Notes under the pieces: generated by a model
Database searches by the model: none
Told to the model about the DNA's origin: nothing
Seen by the model: the letters and a program-made list of their open reading frames with translations, nothing else
Assembly (NCBI GenBank): GCA_949825065.1
Contig: OX463859.1
Span: forward strand, 6,982,217 to 7,046,216
Source: Odontocerum albicorne
Taxonomy: Eukaryota > Arthropoda > Insecta > Trichoptera > Odontoceridae
Reading direction: 5' to 3'
Length of the DNA: 64,000 nucleotides
Shown: in pieces, positions 10,331 through 20,847 of the stretch
How positions within the stretch are numbered: position 1 is the first letter of the stretch
Layout of the letters: each line of letters starts with the position of its first letter
Translations under genes and position numbers: made by a program

Positions 10331-10869
10331 TGGTTTTATATATATAAAATACGTAATATATATTATATATCCTAAAACTTAAAAGAGAAACACTGAATAA
10401 TCAAAGCATAATAGAAGGCATCCTGAAAATACTTGCATTCCAAAAATCCAATACTTTGACAGTTTCAGACTTTCAGACAGTGAAAAACTGATATAAATGA
10501 CGGAACCCTGCTCTGTAGACTTCCAAATCAAGACAAATGTTTTCCCGTCTACTGGAGAAAGGATTGTTTATTTAAAAGGAAATTTATAAATCTACGAGTC
10601 GTATTTCTCGAATCTGGGGGTTTTTACATTGAGCAAACCCAAAAAAAATTAAATACTCGTTTATCCAAATATACAATTTTATTTAATACAAAATTTAGAC
10701 CACTGAGCCTAAAAAAAATCGAAAGAAAGTTATAAATGATATTTTGAATTGTTTTTTTTTCTTCAGCTTCTGGTCGATATATCTTACATACGATTATATC
10801 GTCGTTAAATATTGTGAAACACGAATATTGCGAAGACGACTGAAGTACTAGACGGACTTTCATCGTGTT
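10331..10869. other. No gene recognised
   Basis: AT-rich, with no recognisable frames or repeat family members. Confidence 0.4.
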
Positions 10870-11185
10870 GGTGCTATAAGTTCTGCTCTTCCATACGGCT
10901 CTCCAGAGAGCCGTATGTTCTCGGGCTGATGGCGTTTCAGCGTCTAGACGTGTGAGAAACAGTCTGCGCGCTGCGAACATGCGTCAACATGGTCAGACCG
11001 ATCAGCATATGTCTGTGGCATTTGCGGGAGGGAGTGCGCATCAAGGATCGGGCTATTCTCTCACAGAAGATCATACGATCGGCGTGGGAGAACGGTTCAA
11101 TACTGACGTTGGAGTGGCGAGGGGATACTCAACTGCGAGGCCCGGCAACGACGCTGTTCCATACATTTTCCAGCTTTGACATCTA
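10870..11185 (+). pseudogene. LINE C-terminal zinc-finger fragment
   Basis: The segment is clearly richer in GC than its surroundings. A plus-strand frame near 10985-11090 reads VCGICGRECASRIGLFSHRR. This Cys-x2-Cys...His pattern with the SRIGL.SH core is the C-terminal finger known in RTE-type LINE proteins of animals. Nothing upstream retains the reverse transcriptase. It lies just upstream of an LTR-like repeat. Confidence 0.6.
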
Positions 11186-11276
11186 TATTTATTCAGAATT
11201 TTGTGAAAATATACAAATGGCAAGTTGATTATAGTTTAGCGGAATGCTTCTTATTTGAAGAGATGATGATAGTAGT

Positions 11277-11678
11277 TGTTGGTAAATAAATAAAATACGT
11301 TAGATCGCAATGCGGAAGGAGAGAGTGAATGAATGTTTTATTTATCAGTATGTGGGTATTTATAACATTTCAGAATGGACGCGGGAGTGCGCCCGCGATA
11401 TATATTTATCTCGCTTCTGTGCGTGCAGAAATGGTCACTTGAAGTATTGTAGATATCGTAAATAGTATTGTGGGTAATAATTTGTTTACGGAACCGGCGA
11501 GACAGCGTGATGCGTTCTCTTTCTACTGTGGAATGCGGCGCGATGTCCGGCCGCGTCAATGTTTTGGTATGTGACCTTCGACTGTAAAATATAATTTATC
11601 GAGGATATCCAAAGGTCGTTTCGTCGGTCGTTGACCGTATGTGTTGACAATATTCAGCGACGACCGTGGATCCCTACA
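11277..11678 (-). mobile_element. LTR of a gypsy-like retrotransposon, solo (copy 1)
   Basis: On the minus strand it runs from TGTAGGGATCCACGGTCG to ...TTTACCAACA, 402 bp with TG...CA ends. Imperfect 5-bp flanks (GTAGT and ATAGT) could be a target duplication. A TATAAATA box and a terminal polyadenylation-like region sit near the 3' part, as in LTRs. No gag or pol flanks it. Related copies occur at 37480-38039 (-), 56530 (+), 60964 (-) and 62104 (+). Confidence 0.65.
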
Positions 11679-11783
11679 ATAGTATATATTTGTATCATAT
11701 TCCAGAGTCTGCGGCATCGATAATTGATGTTTAATATATCATCTTATATTATCAGCAAGGTTTTTCTTTAATTACTTTTATAA

Positions 11784-12100
11784 TCATCACCATCATCACG
11801 TCATATTCCTATTTGGGTAGACAGAGAGGATATATCTCAACTTCATTCAATCCTTACACATATTTCGCTTCTTCCACGTCCATACACCTCGTCATGCTTA
11901 CTTATCTTCCCTCTTTCAGAATTTTATTAATTTGGTCGCACTACATTTTCTAGGTGTTCCTTCCTCGTACTTTACCTATTTGCATTGACTATTTTCGATA
12001 ATCTTTTATTATTCGTTAATTTTATGTGGCTAATATTTCAATGATATTTTCTTCATTTTATACCGTCTATCACATTTCAATCCGCATTCTTCTCTTATTT
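11784..12100 (-). mobile_element. RTE-type LINE 3' tail, degenerate
   Basis: A (TCATCACCA)-rich run at 11784-11800, followed by CATATTCCTATTTGGGTAGA, resembles the minus-strand 3' ends at 18543 and 27900. Those also begin with TCATCATCAC and a TTGAGACAGG/GGGTAGACAG segment. Coding content is not recognisable. Confidence 0.4.
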
Positions 12101-12289
12101 AATTCGTTATTCTGCCATACATATTGCCCAAAGATAATATGCTCGTTTAACTCCTATGACATACAATGGGGTGCCGAATCCAATAAAGGCAAAATGAGGA
12201 AAACAATTTGGGCAGTCGATCGGAGCGTGGTTGTTATTGCGACAGGAGTTTGAATACTTGAGCTTGCAAGAGGAATGATTTGTAGCTAA

Positions 12290-12690
12290 GGTTTATTTGA
12301 GCTTTTAGTGTGGTATTTTTTGTTATTTTTTTTTATGATTTTGTGTGGTATATTGTGGGATGAACGTTTTGGTCTGTCTGGAGTCTTGAAGTGTGAGGGG
12401 TTTGATTCGCGTAATGTATACATATGTAATTGAGTGTCACTGTTTGTCAGGTTGATGAGAATGTGCAACGGGGTTTTATATAATCGGAAAGAAGTATCGA
12501 TTATTTTTTTCAAGCTTTATGTCCTCAGTGAGATACAGGCAAAAAAAGCCTAGTTTACTGGGGACACGACAAATGAAAGGCAACAAACCCAAATCCATTA
12601 AATTTGTGTGTTCAAATTAAATTACCTGTTTTTTTTTTACAAATTATGAATATTTCTTGTCACGTGTAAAATAAATAAATAAATGAAATA
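12290..12690 (+). repeat. Dispersed retroposon-like repeat (copy 2, longest 5' side)
   Basis: It is the plus-strand counterpart of the 9005-9460 copy. It shares a block about GTGGTATATTGTGGGATGAA, the TGTAATTGAGTGTCACTG segment and the CCTCAGTGAGATACAGGC core, and ends in AATAAATAAATAAATG. Confidence 0.65.
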
Positions 12691-12775
12691 AAAATTGTGT
12701 TCTCACATTTTACGTAACGCTCCCTTTTAAAACGTATTTACCACTTATTTGCCACCTTCAAGTTTATTTTTATAT

Positions 12776-12897
12776 CTTTATGTTGGTACATACTTTTATG
12801 TTGGGACATACTTTTATGTTGCAACATACTTTTATGTAGCGACATACTTTTACGTTGAAACATACTTTTATGTTGGGAAATATTTTTATATTGCAAC
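12776..12897. repeat. 18-bp tandem repeat, about seven copies
   Basis: The unit ACATACTTTTATGTTGGG repeats about seven times with changes in its last three bases. Because 18 is a multiple of three, both strands stay open across it and give short artificial frames with a YFYVGT repeat. It directly precedes a tRNA-derived SINE. Confidence 0.9.
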
Positions 12898-13090
12898 AGA
12901 CGACCTCCCAGCTCGGAGGTCGCGGGTTCAAATCCTGCTGGAACCCATATTTATTTAAAAGGGATTCCAGTTGGTTTTCACTTAAAGCCTCTAAAACATC
13001 TTTCTGGTTGGTTGGAAGAGATTGCCACAAGGCAATACGTCCACCAGGTTAATCAATATACAACGAAAGTGTAATACAATATCATACTTT
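12890..13090 (+). mobile_element. tRNA-derived SINE (copy 1)
   Basis: The head holds a B-box-like GCGGGTTCAAATCCTGCTGG, as in a tRNA promoter. The body has GGATTCCAGTTGGTTTTC, and the 3' part has CTGGTTGGTTGGAAGAGATT followed by GCCACAAGGCAATA. That 3' part matches the 3' tail of the local LINE family (see 23722, 51480 and 58960). The upstream A-box half is replaced by the 18-bp array. Confidence 0.7.
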
Positions 13091-13301
13091 TAAAAGTTTT
13101 CAAAACATCTGAAAGCCGAATTAAAAATTGCTTTAATGTACTACGCCATTAGCCTTGTAACTTTATTGAACTATTCCTTTCTTTCGCTGTAAAAACAAAA
13201 CTAGGAAACGAAATTCTTATATTAAGCAATATTATATAGCTTTTATTCTCATATAAAATTTCTATTAATAAGAAGCCATATGGTTTAGACGTAAAATAAT
13301 A

Positions 13302-13937
13302 CAGTAATCCTCCGTTATCCGCGGGAAATAGGTTTCAAGAACCTCCGTGGATGTCGAAATCCGCGGATAGCAGCGAACCCCTTCCAAATTACCGTACACT
13401 TAAGTATAACTTGAATAGATAACCGTTTTCTATAAATGTATTGAACCCTCTCATCGTCGTTTTCTCTGTTACTTTTGCAGTTTGAGGTAAAACAGCAAAC
13501 TAGCATGCATTTCTTTCACTTTTTGAGCACTTCACGAATAGAAGATTCGTTCTTTCCATGCATTCTTACAAACGGCAGCGATCGTTTTCTATTATTTTTG
13601 CAATAAGTCAAGAATTTTTAGCTTTTCGCTTATTGCATGCTATTTACAAGGTCTCAAGTTACTAACTATTAGTTTTACGTTTCTGTGGCGTTATTATGGG
13701 TTATTTAAACCCTTATATACGGGTTTCTCAAATACAAACACTGAGATGCCGGGAACGAAGCAGCGCGAGATGAAGCGCGAATAATGTAAGTGATTTAAGA
13801 TAAATCGTTGTATCTTTGGCATGTCGCCTTTAGCGTTATGGCACTGATTCTGCGCGAGATTTATAAAAAAATCGAAAAGTACACCGCGGATAAGTGAAAC
13901 CGTGAATAAAGATCTCGCCGATAGCGGGAGAATACTG
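13302..13937. mobile_element. pogo/Tigger-type miniature element
   Basis: The ends are CAGTAATCCTCCGTTATCCG and, reversed, CAGTATTCTCCCGCTATCGG. They are flanked by TA at 13300-13301 and 13938-13939. CAGT ends with a CC.CGNTATCCGCGG core are typical of pogo/Tigger elements. The 636-bp interior has no long transposase frame, so it would be non-autonomous. A second internal TATCCGCGG-like segment occurs about 60 bases in from each end (13362 and about 13883). Confidence 0.75.
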
Positions 13938-15107
13938 TAATTCTCGCAAACAATTTACATCTGTTTTATATAATATTAAATAGGCTGGAGAAAAAAGGGA
14001 TCATCAGAAAGCGAACGAGTCTAAACATTAAGATCATTGTATTGTCCAAATTGCCTTATTTAACTTGCTAATTTAATTGGATATGGTAAAAGTCGCTTAC
14101 GGAATTCTAAGTCCGTAAAAATGTAGGAAAACCCTTTTATAACCGAGCTATAAAATTATTATTTTTGCCAAAATAGTACGTGTTAGGGCCGGAAACGTAT
14201 TCACAATCATAAAAGTAGAGTTTGAGAGAAATTCTAATGATTTTATTCATGAAACGCTTTTTACTTTATTTTATTTTTTTGTTAAATATTCTTCATATAT
14301 TTTATACGTTTTTTTTTCATAATTTTTGCCAAATTTCAAAGCAGTTTTTTTACACTTCCTAAATCGGAACTTACATTTAACTGAAAATAATTCACCAAAG
14401 TATAATAGATATGACCAATAACCACAAATTTTAGCGAGTACACAATGTTTTTTAAGTTTATAATGTCGGTATTTACATTTATCTAAAAATAATACATATG
14501 TTGAGATAAGAAAGTCTGGCGCTCTATTCTCGATATAATAATGGCGTGATGGTATGTATATTTTGAGCAATAAATAAATAGACAAAAAGGATCTAATTAA
14601 AAAAATGCCATTTTCGATGTAAAAATCGCCAAGGAAAAAGTATATCAGCAAATTAGTTGGGAATGTGTTTAAAAGTAAAAACCAAAATTAAAAAGGCTTG
14701 TGTTTTCTTTCTTAGTAAGGCTGTAATAATTTTAATTCATCCCTGTAAATGTATTAACGAAAAATAAAATCATAACTTATATTAAGGGATGTTTGTTTTT
14801 ATTATGGTTATAATTATTGTTTCAAGTAATTGTCCAACAAAAATATGCTTTCTCCGCGTCGTTTTATTTCTCTTTGTGTGACAATACCAATTAATTGAGC
14901 GTCGAAAAAATATTGTTTAAGTCTTTGGAAACTTTGCTCGTTATTAGTTCATACAGGAAATTAGTTGATTACAATAAAACTACCCATTTTTCAATGCACC
15001 TGTCCATTACAAATGTCTTAACTTGTCCAACAAATATCTTATTTTATTTTTACTATTTACAAAGTATGCTACACCTAATTTTCCTTAATATAACACAATA
15101 TATAAGA
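13938..15107. other. No gene recognised
   Basis: A 126-codon minus-strand frame (14271-14651) is Phe/Tyr/Lys-rich and matches no family I know. Its composition is what AT-rich DNA gives by chance. Confidence 0.4.
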
Positions 15108-15320
15108 TAACCCCCGTGACTTAATTAGTAAAACAACTGCCTCCCAGCCTGGAGGTTGCGGGTTCAAATCCCGATGGAACCCAGATTTATTTAAAAAAGG
15201 ATTCCAGCTGTTTTCTTTAACTTTAGCCCAGTTTAACATCTTTCTGGTTGCTTGGAAGATATTAACAATACACCCGCCAGGTTGAACTGTATACAACGAA
15301 AGTGTCATACAATAAAATAC
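15108..15320 (+). mobile_element. tRNA-derived SINE (copy 2, most complete)
   Basis: The tRNA-like head reads CCCGTGACTTAATTAGTAAA for the A-box side, then GGTTGCGGGTTCAAATCCCG for the B-box. The body GGATTCCAGCTG and a tail with TTTCTGGTTGCTTGGAAGA then GTTGAACTGTATACAACGAA follow. It lacks paired tRNA arms throughout, so it is not a functional tRNA. Confidence 0.75.
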
Positions 15321-15429
15321 AGTAACAAAATGTATAAAGTTTCAATTTGTTCAACAAAATAAAACAAACAATTTGGGATACAAACATCTTTATTTAATTT
15401 GTTCTTAAATTAGAACTCCATAATAGTGT

Positions 15430-15850
15430 ATATTGGGAGCTGATCGAGTCACCTGTAGAGCAAGTCGACATTTTTAAATATCTAGGAAGTCTGACTAAGA
15501 TAGGGAAGTTTGATGCCAAATTGAATTGGTATGCTCAGGATTTCTCAAGATATAATCAGTTTTTTTACTAATTACTAATTTAAATCTTCAAGTTTCGCAA
15601 AGCATGATTAAGTTATATGCGAGGTATATTATACGTAATTGTATTTACTTGTTTAAATGAACCATGAATACCAGAATGTCGAATGAACTAGATGCATATA
15701 TATTTAGTATTCATTTGGGAATGCTTAAAATATCTTAGTTTCATCATATCTCAAACACTTAAGAGCTTCGTCGAACATACATACGAGTAGAACGAGAACT
15801 CTTAAACACTATAAATAACGAAATATTGTTTATGTAGATCATGCATAGAG
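15430..15850 (+). pseudogene. RTE-type reverse transcriptase remnant
   Basis: A plus-strand frame gives VESPVEQVDIFKYLGSLTKI, matching the FKYLGS block after the RTE catalytic core. Downstream, MSNELDAYIFSIHLGMLKIS resembles the LEALEMW.YRRMLKIS segment of the same proteins. Frameshifts and stops separate the blocks. Confidence 0.55.
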
Positions 15851-15884
15851 ATGAAAAAAAAACTTTTTTTTAAATGTGTTATTC

Positions 15885-16360
15885 ATAGATAAGGCATTAA
15901 TTAACATTGTGGAGGTTTAAATGTATTGTAATTTATTATATTATTTATGGTATAGTTAAGGCATTAACATTGTGGAGGTTTAAATACATTGTAATTTGTT
16001 TTATCAAACACTGTTTATTCCACTTCATTTAACAGTATAACCCTACCGGTTTCAAGACTTTCACCTCATCATCAGGGGAGCACAAACAAGACTTGTTTGT
16101 GCTCCCCTGATGATGAGGTGAAAGTAGAATAAACAGTGTTTGATAAAAACAAATTACAATGTATTGTAATTTGTTTAGTCCAACACTGTTTATTCCACTT
16201 TACATATCGGTATAACCCTACCGGTTTTAAGGTTTTCACCTCATCATTGGGGGAGTCTAAATAAAATGGAGTCTTGTTTGTGCTCCCGTGATGATGAGGG
16301 GAAAACCTTGAAACCGGTACGGTTATACCGTTATATAAAGTGGAATAAACAGTACCGGAC
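15885..16360. mobile_element. Penelope-like terminal regions in alternating orientation
   Basis: Four copies of the Penelope-like terminal block alternate: minus (about 15955-16090), plus (16090-16160), minus (16165-16258), plus (16270-16360). The first two form an inverted repeat meeting at CAAACAAGACTTGTTTG. Each minus copy has CCTACCGGTTTCAAG or a near variant, and each plus copy the complement. The TTAAGGCATTAA...GTGGAGGTTT tail appears twice in tandem at 15890-15985. Confidence 0.75.
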
Positions 16361-16619
16361 TAAACAAATAACATTATTTTTTAAATTAAAATTGACGGTC
16401 GAATCGAGAGTCGATGTAGAATCGATAGAAGGTGTCAGCCTTTGTAATACAACATTCGCGAACTCACAGGTATCTAGGAAGATGTGGAGCTCTTCCGTAC
16501 CGCCAAAGACATATTTTCTCAAGAGTGATCTCCAACATCAGGGAGACTGGATACAGCATATGAGGAAGAAGATCTTCTTCAAAATCTGGTACTTAAACAA
16601 ACCAATTCTAAGCACAATA

Positions 16620-16960
16620 GTAAAATACTATTCGGTTCATGATTTATACATGCCATCATTATCGGGTTCGATTCCCAATGGTACCACAAAAAGAAGATTA
16701 AGAAAAGTAGTCTGGTGAAAGAGGTTGTTTGATATCAATGACTACACTCGCTGAGTATGTGTGCGAATATGGTTTCTTTTTACGTGCCGTAGTTTTGTCA
16801 ACACATACAATGACGAACAACGAGTTTTGTGCGTATTCCAGTGGTTTTAAATCCAAAAACTCGTTAACAGGGACCAAAACCAATATTATCTCCCAGCCCC
16901 GCTCTTTAATATGCAGCCCCGATTCATCAATACAGATATGTTGAATAGTACAATACGAAA
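16620..16960 (+). mobile_element. Second SINE family (copy 1)
   Basis: A B-box-like CGGGTTCGATTCCCAATGGT is followed by blocks shared with 44850-45245. These are CGAGTATGTGTGCGAATATG-like, TTTTTACGTGCCGTAG and ACAATGACGAACAACGAG, then a GTTAACAGGGACCAAAACCA region. A partly similar block appears at 61540. The open frame at 16729-16944 lies entirely inside it and is not taken as a gene. Confidence 0.6.
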
Positions 16961-17569
16961 GAAGATAACATATTCATGACATGTCGACATACCTTTAAAA
17001 AAAATATGCGGCCAAATGATAAACATTAAAATCACCATTGTAAAGTTTTTTTCCTTAATAATGCTTTAAAATCAACCTTTAATTATTTTCATACATTGGT
17101 GTAAAAAACTTTGAATCTATAGTATTTCAAATTATTTTCTTGTGTTTAATATAAAAATTTGTTCTTAGTGTAATGTTACAAAATGCTTTATCTGATTATA
17201 GAATAAAATATATAAATAGAATAAAGCTAAAGAAGGTTCTTAAATATTCTAATCATGTTCCTTTTTGAATTAAATCGAGGAAAGGATCTGTTCCTGCCTT
17301 CGGGATGAATACCTTGTCAAACGACATCCTTTTCAACCAAGGTTAAAAAGAGTTCACAAGTTTTTTTTTATATTTCTGTCGCAAGAAACGTGAGTTCTCC
17401 CCGTCATACTTATTCTTTCTCGTCTTTTCATTCTGAAAAAGTACCCGAAATTATTTTGGTAATGATAACAGAGAAAATTTGGAAAAAGGATCGTCTATTC
17501 AGAAGCCAAGAAAGTCGAAGCGTACTAAAATTATACATTTTGTTTTTTTTTTTATTCATTTATTTCTTA
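16961..17569. other. No gene recognised
   Basis: Nothing beyond AT-rich sequence and short chance frames. Confidence 0.4.
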
Positions 17570-17740
17570 TAAACGCCTTCATACTGACATAAATAGATAA
17601 CAATTCTTACAACTTATTATTTTAAAACTTATTATTTTGCACGTACATGTCCACTGGTTTAGGCTAATTGCATTACATTACATTCACTCAGACCTTGATA
17701 TTCCCTGCTTATTCTGTAGATGAACTAGTCAGGCAACACA
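17570..17740. repeat. Dispersed repeat shared with 30180-30330
   Basis: Both places share GATAACAATTCTTACAACT, the TTATTATTTT run, a TGTCCACT/TGCCCACT..TTCAGGCTA segment and CATTCACTCAGACCTTG. At 30330 the block leads straight into a tRNA-derived SINE on the minus strand. Confidence 0.6.
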
Positions 17741-18089
17741 TGATGTTTCGGAAGCTTACGCTTATGACAAAAATATAGGTAGGACTTACTCTCGTAAGCT
17801 CCTAGAACAGCGATTAGAGAATTGCTGTGATCCCGTTGGCTTTTATAGAACTTCACGGTCCAAGCGAGGATGTGCTGTTGGAGGATTTCTTAACGCTGTT
17901 TGATATGAAATCGTGTGAAATTTGATAATTTGTTCTGACATTGTTTTTAAAAAAAATATATTCTTCTTTTTTTAGAAGTATTGTGTTACACCTTTATTGG
18001 GAACAATACAACATAGCGGGATTATTTATATCTGAAAATCTTTTCCTACCAACCATAGAGATGTTAAACGTGCTTTAAATGAAAACCTT
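17741..18089. other. No gene recognised
   Basis: No coding or repeat assignment can be made. Confidence 0.35.
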
Positions 18090-18178
18090 TTTTTTTAATC
18101 TGGGTTCCAATGGGAATTGAGCTCCCAACCCCCAGGCTAGAAGTCAACTGTCTTATCAACTAGGTTACGAAAGTAATT
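18090..18178 (-). mobile_element. tRNA-derived SINE head (copy 3)
   Basis: The minus strand reads GTAACCTAGTTGATAAGACA, then GGGGGTTGGGAGCTCAATTC and CCATTGGAACCCAGATT. The order is the same as the head of the SINE at 15108. The 3' LINE-like tail is missing. Confidence 0.6.
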
Positions 18179-18542
18179 TATATTGAAATGAAATTTTATT
18201 CGATAGTCTTATACGAAATGAAAATTTTGTATGCAAATTTTGTATTTGATGATAATAAAAAGGTTTTTATTCAGCTTATCATATACGAGTATATTGTGTC
18301 TTTTGTATCAATAACTTTTGTAACTCTGAAACTGCCTAACGAAAAGGGGGACAACTTCAAATGTAAACTTGAAAGTTAGTAAATTAGAATTAGTTATGAA
18401 GGTAAGCAAGTTTGACAATTAAAGTTGGAAAGTTGGAACTTTAGAAATTCACGCCATTTCTTGATACTCTTACTTCTTGGAAAAATAGCAATTTTAGGGT
18501 GTGAAGATATGTGCTAGAAAACTAATTATACTAACAAACTCA

Positions 18543-19440
18543 TACATCATCATCACTATCACGCCATGTCCTTATTGAGACAGGCAGCGAGAGCCAAACT
18601 CCGCTTCATTCTATCCTGGAACAATCAGTGTATGTTTTTTTGTCTGGAAAAGTAATATCGTATTTCAGCAAAAGCTTATGGATGGTAGTCTTGGCTTTTT
18701 TTGTAGAATCTCAGGAATCTCTCGTATCGTATCTTCTTCTTCCCAGTATCATGTCAGGTCCCCCCAACGTTGAATATCACCTGAGAGTAGACATATTTGT
18801 CCTCGGCAGCCCGAAAAAGATCTCCAACGCCCCTTATGCCAGTCCAATCACGTATATTGCGGAGCCAGGAGATTTGCCCCCTGCCAACACCTCTTTGACC
18901 TTCTATTTTGCCTTGGATGATCAGGTGCAGTAATTTGTACTTTGTTCCTCTAAGTACATGCCCCAAGTAGGACACGTTTCGGATTTTAATATTAGTCAGC
19001 AACTCTCTATCAACTTTGGCTCTTTGAAGAACCCTCGTGTTGCTGACCATATCCGTCCAGGGTATCCGTAGCATTCTCCGGTGCATCCACATTTCGAATG
19101 TTTCCAGTCGGTTTATACTACCAACTTTGAGGGTCCATGATTCCACTCCATGCAATAACACTGACCAAACATAGCATTTGACTAACCGTTGTCAGAGTTT
19201 CAAGTTTAGATTATCATCGCAGAATACACTTCTCATTTTATTAGAAGCCGCACGAGACGATTCAATTCTGCACTTGACTTCGGTTTCTGGGTTGAGGTCT
19301 TCCACTAGGATACTTTCGAGGTAATTAAATCTTTTCACTCTCTCTATATCATCACCGTTCAATGTAAGACGTGATCCTGCCGGCCAAACATTATGAACTT
19401 AGTTTTACTCACGTTCATGTTCGTATCGTATAATACTGGT
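18543..19440 (-). pseudogene. RTE-type LINE reverse transcriptase C-terminus and 3' end
   Basis: A minus-strand frame at 19161-18754 reads MLLHGVESWTLKVGSINRLE, then FEMWMHRRMLRIPWTDMVSN. Later come LLHLIIQGKIEGQRGVGRGQ and SWLRNIRDWTGI. These are consecutive conserved blocks of the C-terminal region of RTE-type LINEs: YGCESWTL, EMW.YRRMLRI.W, GKIEGKRG.GRR and SWLRN.R.W. The frame ends in a stop before the expected terminus and the catalytic FADD box is not present. The 3' end at about 18543 has a (CATCAT) tail. Confidence 0.8.
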
Positions 19441-20062
19441 TATTTTTTATTAATACCTTAACCAGTGGTAATCGGTTTTCGAGTGTGTTTTCACCATAAC
19501 ATTTTTTTTCCTTAAACTTATTTTTCCATTTTAAAAATTCCCCCAAAAAAACCGCTCAAACAATTGCTGAAAAATGTGCTTCACGATTACATTTCGAATG
19601 AAAAGACCAACGAAAATATTGTACTAACGACATCTTTCCAAAAAATATGAACTTTACTTTTCATACAACATATACAAGTATTTTATTGAATATTAGAGTC
19701 CAAGAAACCACGTTGGTGTTGTCAAGCAAGCGGTTGCCCAGGTTCAATTCCCGACGGTTTCCCTTCCAAATTGTTTTTATTCTTGCACCATTGTACGTCT
19801 GAATTTCTGTGGCTTATATGCTGTCAACATAAATATTTAGAGTGCAAAACAAAAGCAGCGCTATAGAAAACTGCCTAACTAAAAGCTGTAGCAGATTAAA
19901 CCTACAAGACCATTTTAGATTTAAATCTCCTTTTCCAACGGAATATTGAATTTAATATGTTAAAAATATACAGTTGATAAAGCGTAACAGCATGCACAAA
20001 ATAAAAAAATATATAGCGTCGGTGTCTTCCATTCACAGGATGGCTGATACTCATAGCATCTA
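19441..20062. other. Mostly unassigned; tRNA-like fragment at 19690-19765
   Basis: A tRNA-like B-box, GCCCAGGTTCAATTCCCGAC, occurs at about 19736-19756. It sits behind a GGTGTTGTCAAGCAAGCGGT stretch that could be an A-box remnant. No paired arms support a tRNA gene, so it is most likely a SINE head. The rest shows nothing. Confidence 0.45.
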
Positions 20063-20165
20063 GTTTGTGCTCCCCTGATGATGAGGTGAACGCCTTGCAA
20101 CCGGTAGGGTTATACCATTAAAAAAAGTGAACTAAACAGTGTTTGACAAAACAAATAATAATATC
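20063..20165 (+). mobile_element. Penelope-like terminal block
   Basis: It holds GCTCCCCTGATGATGAGG, GCCTTGCAACCGGTAGGG and AACAGTGTTTGACAAAACAA, so it is a short plus-strand copy. It abuts a LINE 3' end at 20168. Confidence 0.7.
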
Positions 20166-20167
20166 GT

Positions 20168-20530
20168 CTTTTACTGTCCATGCAGTTTCTGAAATCAGTT
20201 ACGAGTTGATCCGATGTTAAACTCGCATCGTTCTTGGCATGTTTTAAGAAGCGACAGAAAGAAGCGTCGTTTTAAGAAGCGTCATATAATGTGTTTCAGT
20301 CCTGATTTTTCTTTTCTCTTCACCATCCCATCCTTTTCCTTTGATTAATGGTATCTCATTTTTACTTTTATTATGTGTATACTCGTATACTCTTAAAGAT
20401 TAATAATTATTTGAGTATTTTTTGCGACCATATAACTAACTTTTATGTTGTTACCAATTAGCAAGATTGTTGCCTGCCAATCAGCCCACCTAATCGTTTT
20501 TACAATAAAGTGTTAAATAAATAAATAAAT
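20168..20530 (+). mobile_element. Jockey/CR1-like LINE 3' end (copy 2)
   Basis: It shares TTTACTGTCCATGCAGT, the TTTAAGAAGCG block, GTGTTTCAGTCCTGATTTTT and the tail AAAGTGTTAAATAAATAAAT. It belongs to the shorter 3' subtype that lacks the conserved small frame seen in copies 3, 7, 8 and 9. Confidence 0.75.
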
Positions 20531-20847
20531 GTATTGTTGAATTTCAGCGATGATTTGACATTTATTTTTTATCTATAGTTTTTCCGAATTATTTACGAAC
20601 AAAGAATAAACAGCTGAAGATTTAATTATACTCATTTTGTGTCCTTTTCGTCTAAGACGAAGTAAATATTTTTTTCTTAATTATATAAGGAAAATTAATC
20701 TGGGTTGTGAATAAATGAAAACAAAAAAAAACCTTTATATAACTTTGTATAAGTTCCTTTGATTTTTTTATGTCTTTGTCAAAATTATTTGATTTTTTTT
20801 CACAAACACTAAATATGGTACAAAATTCATTAAATAAACAGTTAACA

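Noticed and set aside
9456..10347. Six overlapping frames of 62-131 codons on both strands
   Set aside because: They are shadows of the RTE-type LINE C-terminus on the minus strand, whose motifs appear only in frame-shifted pieces.
10952..11228. Two plus-strand ORFs in the GC-rich block
   Set aside because: The meaningful reading is a third frame with a LINE zinc finger; the longer frames are shadows.
12749..12958. YFYVGT-repeat ORF, possibly a repetitive secreted protein
   Set aside because: The repeat comes from an 18-bp tandem array that is open on both strands, and the frame runs into a SINE.
14271..14651. 126-codon minus-strand ORF
   Set aside because: Composition is that of translated AT-rich DNA; no signal peptide, domain or repeat supports it.
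15108..15180. tRNA gene at the SINE head
   Set aside because: A- and B-box-like segments are present, but it lacks an acceptor stem and continues into a SINE body.
16266..16718. 150-codon plus-strand ORF
   Set aside because: It starts inside a Penelope-like terminal block (the ACCGGTACGGTTATACCG region) and runs into SINE-like sequence, with no domain.
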